DNA of 64,000 bases. Source: Algoriphagus oliviformis. GTDB taxonomy: Bacteria > Bacteroidota > Bacteroidia > Cytophagales > Cyclobacteriaceae. The translations under genes and the position numbers were made by a program. The stretch is from positions 744,001 to 808,000 of the forward strand of contig NZ_JAFKCT010000001.1 of assembly GCF_017254915.1 (NCBI RefSeq), read 5' to 3'. This document shows positions 35,417 to 44,875 of the stretch, in pieces (positions within the stretch are counted from its first letter, which is position 1; each line of letters begins with the position of its first letter). The notes under the pieces were generated by a model. It was not told where the DNA came from and ran no database searches. It saw nothing but the letters and a program-made list of their open reading frames with translations.

Positions 35417-36889
35417 ATGGGTAAAAAAGCACTGATCATTGGTTCGGGGATCGCGGGGCTCGCCGCTTCCATCCGCTTGGCGGTGAAAGGCTACGAGGTG
35501 GCCGTCTTCGAGGCGAATGCCTACCCCGGCGGCAAGCTTTCCCAGATCGAGGCATTCGGCTACCGTTTTGATGCAGGGCCATCCCTCTTCACCGAGCCAC
35601 AGCTGGTGGAGGAGCTCTTTAGCCTGGCGGGAAAGAATCCGGGGGACTTCTTCCGCTACCAAAAGCTGGACACGGTCTGCCGGTATTTTTGGGAGGACGG
35701 AAAGCGGCTCAGCGCTTGGTCTGATGTGGACAGGTTTGCAGAGGAAGTGGAAACCAAGCTCGGCGAACCCGCAGGCAAAGTCCGCGAGGCGCTGAAAGGC
35801 TCGGCCTTTATCTACAAGCATCTTGCGCCGCTTTTCTTGGAGCGCTCGCTTCATCGGCTTTCCACCTGGACCAGTTCAAAGGCGCTGCGAACCTATCTCA
35901 AGATGGGCCAGCTAGGGCTTTTTTCCACCATGAGCCAGGCAAACGAGCAGCGCTTCGACAGCCCCAAACTCATCCAGCTTTTCAACCGCTACGCGACCTA
36001 CAACGGCTCTGATCCCTATCAGACTCCGGCTACACTGAATATCATTCCCCATCTCGAGTTTGGCCGAGGTGCCTATTTTCCGGAAAAGGGCATGCACGAC
36101 ATCACGCTCAGCCTAGTTGAACTGGCCAAGTCGCTGGGGGTGGTTTTTCATTTTGACTCTCGGGTGGAGGAGATTTTGGTGGAAAAAGGCCAGGCCGTGG
36201 GCTTGGTGAGTGGAGGAAAGAAGTTTCCCGCCGAGCTCGTCGTGAACAACATGGACATGGTCAATGCCTACCGGACGCTCCTGCGAAAGCAAAAGCAGCC
36301 CAAGCGCCTGCTCAGCCAGCCCAAGTCCAGTTCGGCGCTGATTTTCTATTGGGGAGTGAAAAAAGTCTTTCCCGAGCTGGACCTGCACAACATCCTCTTT
36401 TCGGAGGACTATCGGGAGGAGTTTGGGCATATTTTCAAAAAAGGAACCATCCACCACGATCCGACCGTCTACATCAACATCACCTCGGTCATGAAGCCGG
36501 ACGACGCTCCGGCGGGCTGCATGAACTGGTTTACCATGATCAACGTCCCCAACAACCAGGGACAGAACTGGGATGCGCTGATCACGGAGGCGCGGAAAAA
36601 CATCCTGGCGAAAATCCACCGCATCCTGAAAACCGACCTGGAGCCGCTGATCGAATTGGAGCAAGTCCTCGATCCGAGGACGATCGAATCCCGCACGTCC
36701 TCTGCCCAGGGCGCGCTGTACGGCAACAGCTCCAACAACCGCTTTGCGGCCTTTCTCCGCCACGCCAACTTTTCTTCGGAAATCAAAAACCTGTACTTCT
36801 GTGGTGGCTCGGTGCATCCCGGAGGTGGGATTCCACTGTCACTGCTGTCGGCGAAGATCGCGTGTGGAATGGTAGAGAGTAGCAAGTAG
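35417..36889 (+). CDS. FAD-dependent carotenoid desaturase (CrtI/CrtD type)
   Basis: A 490-residue flavoprotein. The start is the ATG giving MGKKALIIGSGIAGLAASIR, placing the FAD-binding G-x-G-x2-G at residues 9-14; the open frame upstream adds 60 residues of no family character. Further features are FEANAYPGGKLSQIEAFGY, FDAGPSLFTEPQLV near 50-65, and the C-terminal carotenoid desaturase signature YFCGGSVHPGGGIPLSLLSA. It introduces double bonds into a carotenoid such as phytoene or a hydroxylated carotene. No phytoene synthase or cyclase gene lies nearby, so it may be a late-pathway desaturase (CrtD-like) acting with genes elsewhere. Its last codons are part of a duplicated sequence that continues downstream. 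Confidence 0.88.
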   Translation: MGKKALIIGSGIAGLAASIRLAVKGYEVAVFEANAYPGGKLSQIEAFGYRFDAGPSLFTEPQLVEELFSLAGKNPGDFFRYQKLDTVCRYFWEDGKRLSAWSDVDRFAEEVETKLGEPAGKVREALKGSAFIYKHLAPLFLERSLHRLSTWTSSKALRTYLKMGQLGLFSTMSQANEQRFDSPKLIQLFNRYATYNGSDPYQTPATLNIIPHLEFGRGAYFPEKGMHDITLSLVELAKSLGVVFHFDSRVEEILVEKGQAVGLVSGGKKFPAELVVNNMDMVNAYRTLLRKQKQPKRLLSQPKSSSALIFYWGVKKVFPELDLHNILFSEDYREEFGHIFKKGTIHHDPTVYINITSVMKPDDAPAGCMNWFTMINVPNNQGQNWDALITEARKNILAKIHRILKTDLEPLIELEQVLDPRTIESRTSSAQGALYGNSSNNRFAAFLRHANFSSEIKNLYFCGGSVHPGGGIPLSLLSAKIACGMVESSK

Positions 36890-37062
36890 AGAGTAGTGAG
36901 TAGCTAGTATCAAGTATCAAGTATCAAGACGCTAGAGCCAAGAATCAAGAGGCAAGAGACTGGACACTGAATTCCTTGAGGATTGTGCGTGGAATGGTGG
37001 ACTAAGGAGTATCAAGTAGCTAGTATCAAGACACCAGAGCCGAGAATCAAGAGGCAAGAGAC
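36864..37062. repeat. Imperfect tandem duplication at the 3' end of the desaturase gene
   Basis: GTGGAATGGT occurs at 36864 inside the last codons of the gene and again at 36989. A 40-base block at 36921-36960 recurs at 37023-37062 with 3 mismatches. The first copy also holds three heptamers GTATCAA in a row (36908-36926). The region to 37108 continues as low-complexity CTGCCGACTG-like sequence. No gene is seen here. Confidence 0.75.
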
Positions 37063-37108
37063 GATCACGGTACAAGCTGTCGACTGTGGACTGTTGACCA
37101 ACAACTGC

Positions 37109-37624
37109 CTACTGCGACTGCCGACTGCTCACTGAAGCCACCGCCTCCTGCACCAGGTCTTGCTCAAAGCCCCTTCCGATCAGGTAGCTGATGACCTTGT
37201 AGTTTTTCTTGAAGGAATCCTTTTCGCTGGTTTTTTCCCACTTCTTTTCGGCTTGGCTGAGGAGCGTGTCCCAGTATTCCTCCGGGTCGATCTCCGAGAG
37301 GCCGTATTGGATGCAGCGTGGGCTGATCTGTCGAAGCTTGAGCTCGCGGGTGATGCGGCTTTTGCCCCAGTGGCGCAGGCGAAACTTGCCCCGGGCAAAG
37401 GACCTGGCGAAGCGTTCCTCGTTCAAAAAATTGTGCGCGATCAGCTCTGCGATCAGCGCTTCGGCCTGCTCGCCGTAGATGCCTTTTTCGTGGAGCTTGC
37501 GGCGGACCTCCCACTGACAGCGCTCTTGATAAGCACAATAGGTCTCCAGTTTTCCTTTGGCCTCCCCGAGAGACCAGTACTTTTTTGGAGCATGATCCGG
37601 GTTATTTTTTCCCCAGCTGGACAT
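37109..37624 (-). CDS. recX: Regulatory protein RecX
   Basis: A 171-residue small helical protein that inhibits or modulates RecA filaments. The start is the ATG giving [20 protein letters not shown]; the frame is open further upstream into the tpiA gene, but that part is antisense and not conserved. RecX features are [40 protein letters not shown] and [20 protein letters not shown], the three-helix repeats of the family. Divergent from tpiA with a 70-base gap. Confidence 0.9.
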   Translation of the reverse strand: MSSWGKNNPDHAPKKYWSLGEAKGKLETYCAYQERCQWEVRRKLHEKGIYGEQAEALIAELIAHNFLNEERFARSFARGKFRLRHWGKSRITRELKLRQISPRCIQYGLSEIDPEEYWDTLLSQAEKKWEKTSEKDSFKKNYKVISYLIGRGFEQDLVQEAVASVSSRQSQ

Positions 37625-37694
37625 TTTTGGTAATTTTAAGCCAAAATACCCTTGCTTAATCTTTTTTTCAAACACCTCAAATTTTAATTCCCCA
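37625..37694. promoter_or_regulatory. Short divergent promoter region recX/tpiA
   Basis: Seventy AT-rich bases with TTTTGG ... CCAAAA symmetry and a TACCCTTGC that resembles the Bacteroidota -7 element (TAnnTTTG), with TTTG 17 bases upstream. Spacing is a little short of the usual 19-21, so the assignment is weak. Confidence 0.3.
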
Positions 37695-38456
37695 ATGAGA
37701 AAGAAAATAGTTGCCGGTAACTGGAAGATGAATATGACCTTCGACGAAGGCCAGAAGCTGACTTCCGAGATCGTAAACATGTACAAAGACGAGGCGGTCA
37801 AAGACGTCATCGCAGTGCTGAATCCCCCATTTCCGCATATTTTCCCGGTAAAAAAACTGATCGGCGCTACCGAAGGGATTGCCCTGGGCTCCCAAAACTG
37901 CTCTGACAAGGATGCCGGTGCCTACACGGGCGAGGTGTCGGCCAAGATCTTGGCTTCCTTTGGCGTGCAGTACGTCATCCTCGGACACTCCGAGCGCCGG
38001 GAATATTTCAAGGAAAATAACGAATTGCTGGCCGAGAAGGTGAAGCAGGCGCTGGCCAACGGCCTGACTCCCATCTTCTGCTGCGGTGAGTCGCTGGAAA
38101 TCCGTACCGCAGGTACCCATGAGCCCAATGTGAAATTCCAGTTGACCGAGAGCCTTTTCGGCCTCAGCCCCGAGGACTTCTCCAAAGTCGTGATCGCCTA
38201 CGAGCCCATCTGGGCTATCGGCACCGGCAAAACCGCCACCGCTGACCAGGCGCAGGAAATGCACGCGGCACTGAGAAGACACATCGCCTCCAAGTACGGG
38301 AAAGAAATCGCCTCCGAGACTTCTATCCTCTACGGCGGCAGCGCCAATCCCGGCAACGCCAAGGAGCTCTTCTCCAAGCCTGATGTGGACGGCGGACTGA
38401 TCGGTGGAGCTTCCCTCAAGTCCAGGGACTTCATCGACATCATCAAGTCATTCTGA
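37695..38456 (+). CDS. tpiA: Triosephosphate isomerase
   Basis: A 253-residue cytoplasmic glycolytic enzyme interconverting dihydroxyacetone phosphate and glyceraldehyde 3-phosphate. The substrate-binding Asn-x-Lys lies in [14 protein letters not shown], the catalytic His in [11 protein letters not shown], and the catalytic Glu in [16 protein letters not shown], which also begins the mobile loop. The phosphate-binding end is [13 protein letters not shown] and [11 protein letters not shown]. Full length for the family. Confidence 0.98.
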   Translation: MRKKIVAGNWKMNMTFDEGQKLTSEIVNMYKDEAVKDVIAVLNPPFPHIFPVKKLIGATEGIALGSQNCSDKDAGAYTGEVSAKILASFGVQYVILGHSERREYFKENNELLAEKVKQALANGLTPIFCCGESLEIRTAGTHEPNVKFQLTESLFGLSPEDFSKVVIAYEPIWAIGTGKTATADQAQEMHAALRRHIASKYGKEIASETSILYGGSANPGNAKELFSKPDVDGGLIGGASLKSRDFIDIIKSF

Positions 38457-38521
38457 GATCGCTGAAAGTTTTTTAGCGGATTCACCACTTCACCCTCCCG
38501 CTCAGGGTGAGGGAAATTCCC

Positions 38522-38549
38522 AAGAGGTCTGTGTCATCACAGACCTCTT
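38522..38549 (+). terminator. Terminator between tpiA and prmA
   Basis: Perfect 12-bp inverted repeat AAGAGGTCTGTG / CACAGACCTCTT with a 4-base loop and a short T-rich tail. A GGGTGAGGG-type repeat remnant lies between it and tpiA. Confidence 0.8.
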
Positions 38550-38576
38550 CTTTACCAAATTATCTTAGTGAAAGCC

Positions 38577-39404
38577 ATGGATTACCTGGAGTTTAAGATC
38601 AAGTGCCTGGAAGAATTCCGGGAAATCCTCATCGCCGAACTGGCGGAAATCGGCTTCGATTCTTTTCTCGAGACCGAGGACGGAATCGATGCCTATGCAG
38701 CCGAGTCAGAGTTTGACCGTGCGAAGTTTGACGAGCTCATCGCCTCCTACCAAGAAGAGGCGCAGATTTCCCTAACCGAGGGAGTCATGCCTCGGGTCAA
38801 CTGGAATGAGGAGTGGGAGAAAAACTACGATCCCATCGCGGTAGATCAGCTGGTCTACGTGCGGGCCTCCTTTCACCAGCCCCAGCCGGATTTCAAGTAC
38901 GAGATCGTGATCAATCCCAAAATGTCCTTTGGCACGGGGCATCATGCAACGACCTTTCAGATGCTGCGGCATCAGGGGGACTTGGATCATGCGGGGAAGA
39001 GAGTCCTCGACGTGGGCTCGGGCACCGGCATTTTGGCCATCATGGCCCACCTGCTGGGCGCAAAGTCCGTGGAAGCCTTTGACATCGACGACTGGTGCGT
39101 GGACAACGGCAACGAGAATTTTGACCTAAACGGACTCAGCACCCGCATGGGCCTGGGAACCATCCGAGAGGTGAATCCTCAGGGCCCTTTTGACATCGTC
39201 CTGGCCAACATCAACAAAAACGTGCTGCTGGACGAGATGGAGATCTATGCCGGACTCTTGCCTGCCAAAGGATTTCTGCTCCTCAGTGGCTTCTACACCG
39301 AGGACATCCCCGACCTGCTGGACGCGGCTAAGCCTTTTGGCCTGGAGCTGGTCAAAAAATCGTCCAAGGACAACTGGGCGGCCTTGATACTACAAAAGAA
39401 CTGA
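38577..39404 (+). CDS. prmA: Ribosomal protein L11 methyltransferase
   Basis: A 275-residue SAM-dependent methyltransferase acting on lysines and the N-terminus of ribosomal protein L11. The start is the ATG giving MDYLEFKIKCLEEF; a GTG three codons upstream is possible. Features are MSFGTGHHATTFQMLRH, the SAM motif VLDVGSGTGILAIMAHLLGA, and VLANINKNVLLDEM (the N-I-N motif of PrmA). The small gene that follows begins one base after its stop, so the two are co-transcribed. Confidence 0.95.
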   Translation: MDYLEFKIKCLEEFREILIAELAEIGFDSFLETEDGIDAYAAESEFDRAKFDELIASYQEEAQISLTEGVMPRVNWNEEWEKNYDPIAVDQLVYVRASFHQPQPDFKYEIVINPKMSFGTGHHATTFQMLRHQGDLDHAGKRVLDVGSGTGILAIMAHLLGAKSVEAFDIDDWCVDNGNENFDLNGLSTRMGLGTIREVNPQGPFDIVLANINKNVLLDEMEIYAGLLPAKGFLLLSGFYTEDIPDLLDAAKPFGLELVKKSSKDNWAALILQKN

Positions 39405-39405
39405 C

Positions 39406-39612
39406 ATGACAGAGCTCTGGATTTACGCGATATTGTTTGTCTCGATCCTCGGGCATTGCCTCGCCGGAGTGCTGATGTACCGGGCAGTCAATGCCGATAC
39501 GGGCCTCTCCATCAAGGAGAAAAACTCCTGGAGACTCAGAGCCTTGATCTCTCCTGCGCTATTTTGGTACTATTACAAGCAGGAAAAAAAGCGCAGAAAT
39601 CCGCAGCTTTAA
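39406..39612 (+). CDS. Small membrane protein of unknown function
   Basis: A 68-residue protein starting one base after prmA stops. One clear hydrophobic helix (residues 4-26, LWIYAILFVSILGHCLAGVL), a short charged middle (NADTGLSIKEKNSWR), a second shorter hydrophobic patch (LRALISPALFWYYY), and a basic tail KQEKKRRNPQL. No family recognised. Tight coupling to prmA is the main sign that it is real. Confidence 0.7.
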   Translation: MTELWIYAILFVSILGHCLAGVLMYRAVNADTGLSIKEKNSWRLRALISPALFWYYYKQEKKRRNPQL

Positions 39613-39706
39613 AAACCTTTTGGCTAAAAGCTCCGCTAATAGGAGTTTACCCAAGCTATATTACGAGGGGATTTTTTGATCCTCTCTTCTTTCATAAAAC
39701 CAACCC

Positions 39707-41431
39707 ATGGAGTACGTCTGGAAGCAAAAACCCAAAGCCTCACAAGCCACCATCGAGAAGCTCGGCAAGGAAATCAACGTGAATCCTACCCTGGCCAACA
39801 TGCTGATCAACCGGGGCGTAGAGAGCTTTGAGCAAGCCAAGGACTATTTCCGTCCCAGCCTCAGCCAGCTCCACGACCCCTTTCTCATGCAGGATATGGA
39901 GGCTGCCGTCCGCAGGATAGACCAGGCGGTTCGCAGCGGAGAGCGCATCCTCGTCTATGGCGACTACGACGTAGACGGCACCACGGCGGTAGCCTTGATG
40001 TACAGCTTTCTGAAGGGCTTCTACCCAGAGGTTGACTTTTACATCCCTGACCGATACAAGGAGGGCTACGGTATCTCCGAGCGGGGGGTGCGCTTTGCCG
40101 CCGAAAACGGCTTCACCCTCATCATCGCGCTGGACTGCGGCATCAAAGCCATCGACAAGGTCGCCCTGGCTTCCCAGCTGGGCGTGGACTTCATCATCTG
40201 CGACCACCATACTCCGGGCGATCGCCTGCCTGCCGCCGTGGCCGTGCTCGACTCCAAGCGCGACGACTGCAACTATCCCTACAAGGAGCTCAGCGGCTGT
40301 GGGGTGGGCTTCAAGCTGATCCAGGCTTTCGCCAAAACCCATGGGATCGAGGAGTCCAGCCTCTACGGCTATCTCGACCTGGTGGTGGTCAGCATCGCGG
40401 CGGATATCGTGCCGATCACGGGGGAAAATCGTCTCCTGGCCTTTTACGGCCTCGACCGCATCAACAACAACCCCCGGGCGGGACTCAAAGCCCTGATCCT
40501 CCAGGCCAAAGTCGAAAAGGAAATCCAGATCTCGGACATCGTCTTCAAGATCGGCCCTCGCATCAACGCCTCCGGACGTCTGGAGCACGCCAAGGCCTCC
40601 GTGGAGCTGCTCATCTCCTCCAATCTAGACGAGGCCATCGAGCGCGCCAAGCTCGTGGATGAGGTGAATGCGACACGGCGCAATTTTGACGAAAACATCA
40701 CCAAGGAAGCCTTCGAAATGCTAGCCCTGATGGAAGAGGAGACCGAATGGAACTCCACCGTGCTCTTCAAGGAAGACTGGCACAAGGGCGTGATCGGGAT
40801 CGTGGCCAGCCGATGCATTGAAAAATATTACCGCCCCACCATCATCCTCACCGAGTCCAACGGTAAGGCTACCGGCAGCGCCCGCTCCGTGGTGGACTTT
40901 GACATCTACGAAGCCATCGCCGAGTGCGCGGATCTTTTGGACCAGTTTGGTGGACACAAATACGCCGCGGGGCTGACCCTCTCGGTGGAAAACGTCCCGG
41001 CATTTCAGGCCAAGTTTGAGCAAGTGGTACGCCACCGCATCGAGGAGGTACACCGCAAGCCGGTGATCGAGATCGACGATGTGCTGCTGCTGGATCAGAT
41101 CAACTATAAGTTTCACAGCATCCTGAAGCAGATGGCGCCTTTTGGACCGGGCAATACCGAGCCGATCTTCCGGATTTCCAACGTCTATGCGGACGAAGTG
41201 ACCGTGCTGAAAGACAAGCATTTGCGCTTTAAGATCGTGCAGGACGGTCAGGTGACCACACCGGTTTGCCTGGGTTTTGGGATGGCTGACCGCGCGAAGG
41301 ATCCCGACCTCACCACCGTGAACATGCTGCGCGGCAAGATGCGCTTCGACATCGTGGCCGAGATGCGGGAGAATTTTTTCCGCGACAAAAGCAGCTTGCA
41401 ACTCTACGTGAAAGACATCAAATTTGACTGA
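39707..41431 (+). CDS. recJ: Single-stranded-DNA-specific exonuclease RecJ
   Basis: A 574-residue 5'-3' exonuclease of the DHH family used in recombination and repair. The DHH core has [32 protein letters not shown], the name-giving [11 protein letters not shown] and [16 protein letters not shown], all with metal-binding Asp/His. The DHHA1 domain carries [19 protein letters not shown] and [27 protein letters not shown]. The C-terminal OB-type domain ends the protein. Full length. The lptB gene starts one base after its stop. Confidence 0.96.
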   Translation: MEYVWKQKPKASQATIEKLGKEINVNPTLANMLINRGVESFEQAKDYFRPSLSQLHDPFLMQDMEAAVRRIDQAVRSGERILVYGDYDVDGTTAVALMYSFLKGFYPEVDFYIPDRYKEGYGISERGVRFAAENGFTLIIALDCGIKAIDKVALASQLGVDFIICDHHTPGDRLPAAVAVLDSKRDDCNYPYKELSGCGVGFKLIQAFAKTHGIEESSLYGYLDLVVVSIAADIVPITGENRLLAFYGLDRINNNPRAGLKALILQAKVEKEIQISDIVFKIGPRINASGRLEHAKASVELLISSNLDEAIERAKLVDEVNATRRNFDENITKEAFEMLALMEEETEWNSTVLFKEDWHKGVIGIVASRCIEKYYRPTIILTESNGKATGSARSVVDFDIYEAIAECADLLDQFGGHKYAAGLTLSVENVPAFQAKFEQVVRHRIEEVHRKPVIEIDDVLLLDQINYKFHSILKQMAPFGPGNTEPIFRISNVYADEVTVLKDKHLRFKIVQDGQVTTPVCLGFGMADRAKDPDLTTVNMLRGKMRFDIVAEMRENFFRDKSSLQLYVKDIKFD

Positions 41432-41432
41432 T

Positions 41433-42170
41433 ATGATGCTCAGAGCCGAACACCTCGTCAAAATCTACAAAGGCCGCCGCGTGGTCAACGACATCTCCGT
41501 GCAGGTGGAGCAGGGCGAGATCGTGGGGCTTTTGGGGCCAAACGGTGCCGGAAAGACCACCTCCTTTTACATGACCGTTGGCCTGATCCAGCCCAATGAG
41601 GGCAAGATCTTCCTGGAGGACGAAGACATCACAGCGCTGCCCATGTACAAGCGCGCACAGCTCGGGATCGGCTACCTGGCACAGGAGGCTTCGGTATTCA
41701 GAAAGCTTTCCGTAGAGGAAAATATCCTCGCCGTCCTGGAGATGACCAAGCTCTCCAAAGCCCAGCAAAAGGAGAAAATGGAAGGCCTGCTGGAGGAATT
41801 CAGCCTTACCCACGTGCGCAAAAACCTCGGGATGGTACTCTCCGGAGGGGAAAGACGGCGCACCGAGATCGCCCGTGCCTTGGCGGTAGATCCCAAATTT
41901 GTCCTGCTGGATGAGCCCTTTGCCGGCGTGGATCCCATCGCCGTTGAGGAGATCCAGACCATCGTCGCCAAACTCAAAACCAAAAATATCGGCATTCTGA
42001 TCACCGATCACAATGTCAACGAGACGCTTTCCATCACCGACCGCGCTTATCTGATGTTTGAGGGAAAGCTCCTCAAAGCCGGCAGTGCCGAAGAGCTCGC
42101 CGCCGACGAACAGGTGAGGAAGGTCTATCTCGGAAGCCAATTTGAGCTCAAACGCAAAGTTTTTAACTAG
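41433..42170 (+). CDS. lptB: LPS export ABC transporter ATP-binding protein LptB
   Basis: A 245-residue ATPase energising lipopolysaccharide extraction from the inner membrane with LptF/LptG. The start is [20 protein letters not shown], right after recJ. Walker A is [13 protein letters not shown], the signature [15 protein letters not shown], and Walker [20 protein letters not shown] with the switch His in [19 protein letters not shown]. These closing blocks are specific to LptB among ABC ATPases. Its stop codon overlaps the start of the next gene by one base (TAGTG). Confidence 0.94.
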   Translation: MMLRAEHLVKIYKGRRVVNDISVQVEQGEIVGLLGPNGAGKTTSFYMTVGLIQPNEGKIFLEDEDITALPMYKRAQLGIGYLAQEASVFRKLSVEENILAVLEMTKLSKAQQKEKMEGLLEEFSLTHVRKNLGMVLSGGERRRTEIARALAVDPKFVLLDEPFAGVDPIAVEEIQTIVAKLKTKNIGILITDHNVNETLSITDRAYLMFEGKLLKAGSAEELAADEQVRKVYLGSQFELKRKVFN

Positions 42171-43690
42171 TGGAAGTGATCAACAGTTTTTTGTCCTGGA
42201 TCTTCAAGAACCGTCTGGGCCAGATCGAAAATTTCAAGAAAAACCCCATCATCGTTCAGGAAGCCACCTTTTGGGAATTGATCGAGGCGGGAAAGTGGAC
42301 GGAATTTGGCCGGGAGCATGGTTTTGGGGAGATCAGGGCCTATGCGGATTTCGCGGCCAAGGTACCGGTCTTTGACTATGAGTCTTTCAAGCCGTATATC
42401 GAAAAGACCATGCAGGGCGAGCAGGAGGTGATCTGGAATACCGAGATCGAGTGGTTTGCCAAGTCCTCCGGCACCACCGGCAGCCGCAGCAAGTACATTC
42501 CGGTGTCCGAGGAGAGCCTCGAGGAATGCCACTACAAGGGCGGCAAGGACATGGTGTCCCTCTACGTGTCCACCTATCCCGAGTCCAAGCTTTTTACCGG
42601 CAAGAGCCTTTCCATAGGAGGGACTTTGGAGAAAAATCCCCTGAATCCAGAGGGCACGGCCAAAGCCGGCGACGTCTCCGCAGTCATCATGCAAAACCTC
42701 CCGATCTGGGCGCAGTTTGCCCGCACGCCAGCCTTGGAGACGGCGCTTATGGGCGACTGGGAGGCCAAGATCGAGAAGATGGCCCGCGAGACCATGAACG
42801 AAAACGTCACCAGCATCGCAGGCGTCCCTACCTGGACGGTGGTCTTGCTCCGCCGCATCCTCGAATTGAAAAAAGCAAAACACATCCTCGAAGTCTGGCC
42901 CAATCTGGAGGTGTTTTTCCATGGAGCCGTGGCTTTTGGCCCCTACCGCAGCCTGTTCAAGGAACTGATTCCCTCCGAAAAGATGCACTACATGGAGACC
43001 TACAATGCCTCCGAAGGCTTTTTTGGCATCCAAGACCGGCCGCATTCCGACGAACTTTTGCTCCTGCTCGACTACGGGATTTTCTACGAGTTTATCCCGA
43101 TGGAAGAGTGGGAAAGCGAAAAGCCCAAGGTCATCCCGCTTCGGGAAGTGGAGGCAGGGAAAAACTACGCCATGGTCATCTCTACCAACGGTGGCCTGTG
43201 GAGGTATAAGATCGGCGACACGGTCAAGTTTACCTCGACACTGCCCTACCGTTTCCGCATTTCCGGCCGCACGAAGCACTTTATCAATGCCTTTGGCGAG
43301 GAGGTGATCGTGGAAAACGCCGAGACAGCCATCCAGTTTGCCGCTGAGCAGACCGGTGCTACCATCGCCAACTTCACCGCTGCGCCGCTCTATTTTGAGG
43401 GGAATGGGTCAAATGGCGCTCACGAGTGGATCGTCGAATTCCAGACTGCCCCGGGCGATTTGGCGCAGTTTACCCGGCTTTTGGACCAAAAGCTCCGCGA
43501 GGTCAACTCCGACTACGACGCCAAGCGCCACAAGGACATCGCCCTGAAGCTTCCCATAGTCCATCAGGCTCCCCAGGGTCTTTTTGAGTCTTGGCTTCGC
43601 AAAAAAGGCAAGCTTGGCGGACAGCACAAAGTGCCGAGACTGTCCAACACCCGGGAATACATCGATGAGATTTTTGGGATGATGGGGTAG
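42170..43690 (+). CDS. GH3-family (auxin-responsive type) acyl-amido synthetase-like protein
   Basis: A 506-residue protein of the adenylate-forming superfamily, in the branch named after plant GH3 proteins that join amino acids to hormones. It begins with GTG overlapping the lptB stop; a GTG two codons later is an alternative. The phosphate-binding loop is FAKSSGTTGSRSKYIPVS (near 97-114). Further blocks are YMETYNASEGFFGIQD, WRYKIGDTVKFTSTLPYRFR and ISGRTKHFINAFGEEVIVEN, matching the ATP-binding motifs and hinge of the family. The bacterial substrate is unknown. Tight coupling to lptB, which is common in Bacteroidota by my recollection, hints at a cell-envelope role but does not prove it. 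Confidence 0.9.
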   Translation: MEVINSFLSWIFKNRLGQIENFKKNPIIVQEATFWELIEAGKWTEFGREHGFGEIRAYADFAAKVPVFDYESFKPYIEKTMQGEQEVIWNTEIEWFAKSSGTTGSRSKYIPVSEESLEECHYKGGKDMVSLYVSTYPESKLFTGKSLSIGGTLEKNPLNPEGTAKAGDVSAVIMQNLPIWAQFARTPALETALMGDWEAKIEKMARETMNENVTSIAGVPTWTVVLLRRILELKKAKHILEVWPNLEVFFHGAVAFGPYRSLFKELIPSEKMHYMETYNASEGFFGIQDRPHSDELLLLLDYGIFYEFIPMEEWESEKPKVIPLREVEAGKNYAMVISTNGGLWRYKIGDTVKFTSTLPYRFRISGRTKHFINAFGEEVIVENAETAIQFAAEQTGATIANFTAAPLYFEGNGSNGAHEWIVEFQTAPGDLAQFTRLLDQKLREVNSDYDAKRHKDIALKLPIVHQAPQGLFESWLRKKGKLGGQHKVPRLSNTREYIDEIFGMMG

Positions 43691-43822
43691 GTGGTAGCGA
43701 TCAGTCCATAGACCAGGATTGTGGGATTTAGCCACTTCCTTACCATTTGGGGAAATCCGTTCGGATGTTTTTGGGTTTAGCCGTACTTTGAGGGGTTCCA
43801 AATTCAGAATTGAGTCATCCGA

Positions 43823-44761
43823 ATGCCCAAAATCCATCTTTTCCTGATTTATTTCCTCCTGCTGGCATGCCTTACCCTGGCCGCTTTGGCCTATTGGAAG
43901 ACACCTGCCATGGCCGTGAGCACCGATTACCTTGCTGCGGAGCCGCTAAACCTTCCCCCGCAGATTTCCTTCCGGGACTCCATCCGCCTGTTTGATTTGC
44001 CCAAAGCGCTGGATTTTGCCGGGGAAAAAGTCCCGCTGGAGCGGGGTGACATCCTCGAGCGACTGGAGCGGGAGATCTACGTGAATGCCTACTGGGAGTC
44101 CAACATGATTTTGTTGCTCAAGCGCTCCGCGAAATACCTGCCGGACATCGAGCGCATGCTGAAGGAAGAGGGCATCCCCGACGATTTCAAGTATTTGGCC
44201 ATTGCCGAGAGCGCTTTGATGAACGTGGGTTCGCCGGCCGGAGCCAGGGGATTTTGGCAGATCATGGAATCCACGGGCAAGGAGTATGGCCTGGAGATCA
44301 ATAAGGACGTGGACGAGCGCTATCATTTTGAAAAGTCCACCAGGGCTGCTGCCAAATATCTCAAAAAGGCCCATGCCCGGTTTGGTGACTGGACGGCCGT
44401 AGCGGCCAGCTACAATATGGGCCAGAGCGGCTTCAGCCGCCGACAGGACGAGCAGCTCAACAGCAACTACTACGAGCTCTACCTCAACGACGAGACCAGT
44501 CGCTACCTCTTTCGTATCCTCGCTTTCAAGGTGATATTCGAAAATCCCGGCGCCTATGGCTTCTACCTCAGGGAAGGGGACTACTACAAAAATCCCAGCC
44601 TCAGGACGATCCGGGTGGATGAGGACATCAAGAACCTGCCCCAATGGGCCAAAAACAACGGCAGCAACTACAAAGACCTCAAACTCTACAATCCATGGCT
44701 TCGCGATCGCAACCTCAACGTGCGCCGCGGTAAGTCCTACGATATCCTTTTGCCTGAATAG
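43823..44761 (+). CDS. Lytic murein transglycosylase (MltD-like, SLT domain)
   Basis: A 312-residue exported protein with an N-terminal hydrophobic segment (residues 5-24) that serves as signal or anchor. The SLT lysozyme-like domain is about residues 115-250. The catalytic Glu lies in YLAIAESALMNVGSPAGARG, followed by FWQIMESTGKEYGL and the AVAASYNMGQSGFSRR block. It cleaves glycan strands of peptidoglycan. The C-terminal LRDRNLNVRRGKSYDILLPE resembles the beginning of a LysM-like region cut short. Single gene. Confidence 0.92.
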   Translation: MPKIHLFLIYFLLLACLTLAALAYWKTPAMAVSTDYLAAEPLNLPPQISFRDSIRLFDLPKALDFAGEKVPLERGDILERLEREIYVNAYWESNMILLLKRSAKYLPDIERMLKEEGIPDDFKYLAIAESALMNVGSPAGARGFWQIMESTGKEYGLEINKDVDERYHFEKSTRAAAKYLKKAHARFGDWTAVAASYNMGQSGFSRRQDEQLNSNYYELYLNDETSRYLFRILAFKVIFENPGAYGFYLREGDYYKNPSLRTIRVDEDIKNLPQWAKNNGSNYKDLKLYNPWLRDRNLNVRRGKSYDILLPE

Positions 44762-44786
44762 GGAATTATCCATAGAATCCCCCAGT

Positions 44787-44801
44787 CCCTTTTGAAAAGG
44801 G
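44787..44801. repeat. Short hairpin CCCTTTT / AAAAGGG
   Basis: A 7-bp stem with one-base loop, extended by CCCCC before and GGGGG after, in the 114-base gap after the transglycosylase. It may serve as a terminator or be one of the CCCTTTTGAAAAGGG elements that recur between genes in many bacteria. Confidence 0.4.
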
Positions 44802-44875
44802 GGAGTGGCGCAATCAGGACTTCAAACCTTGTCAGAACCGACTATTTCTATTCCAATACAGCATCCTTTTAACCC

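Noticed and set aside
36890..37108. Possible CRISPR-like array after the desaturase gene
   Set aside because: Only two long copies with unequal spacing and slippage-type heptamers; no regular repeat-spacer pattern and no cas genes.
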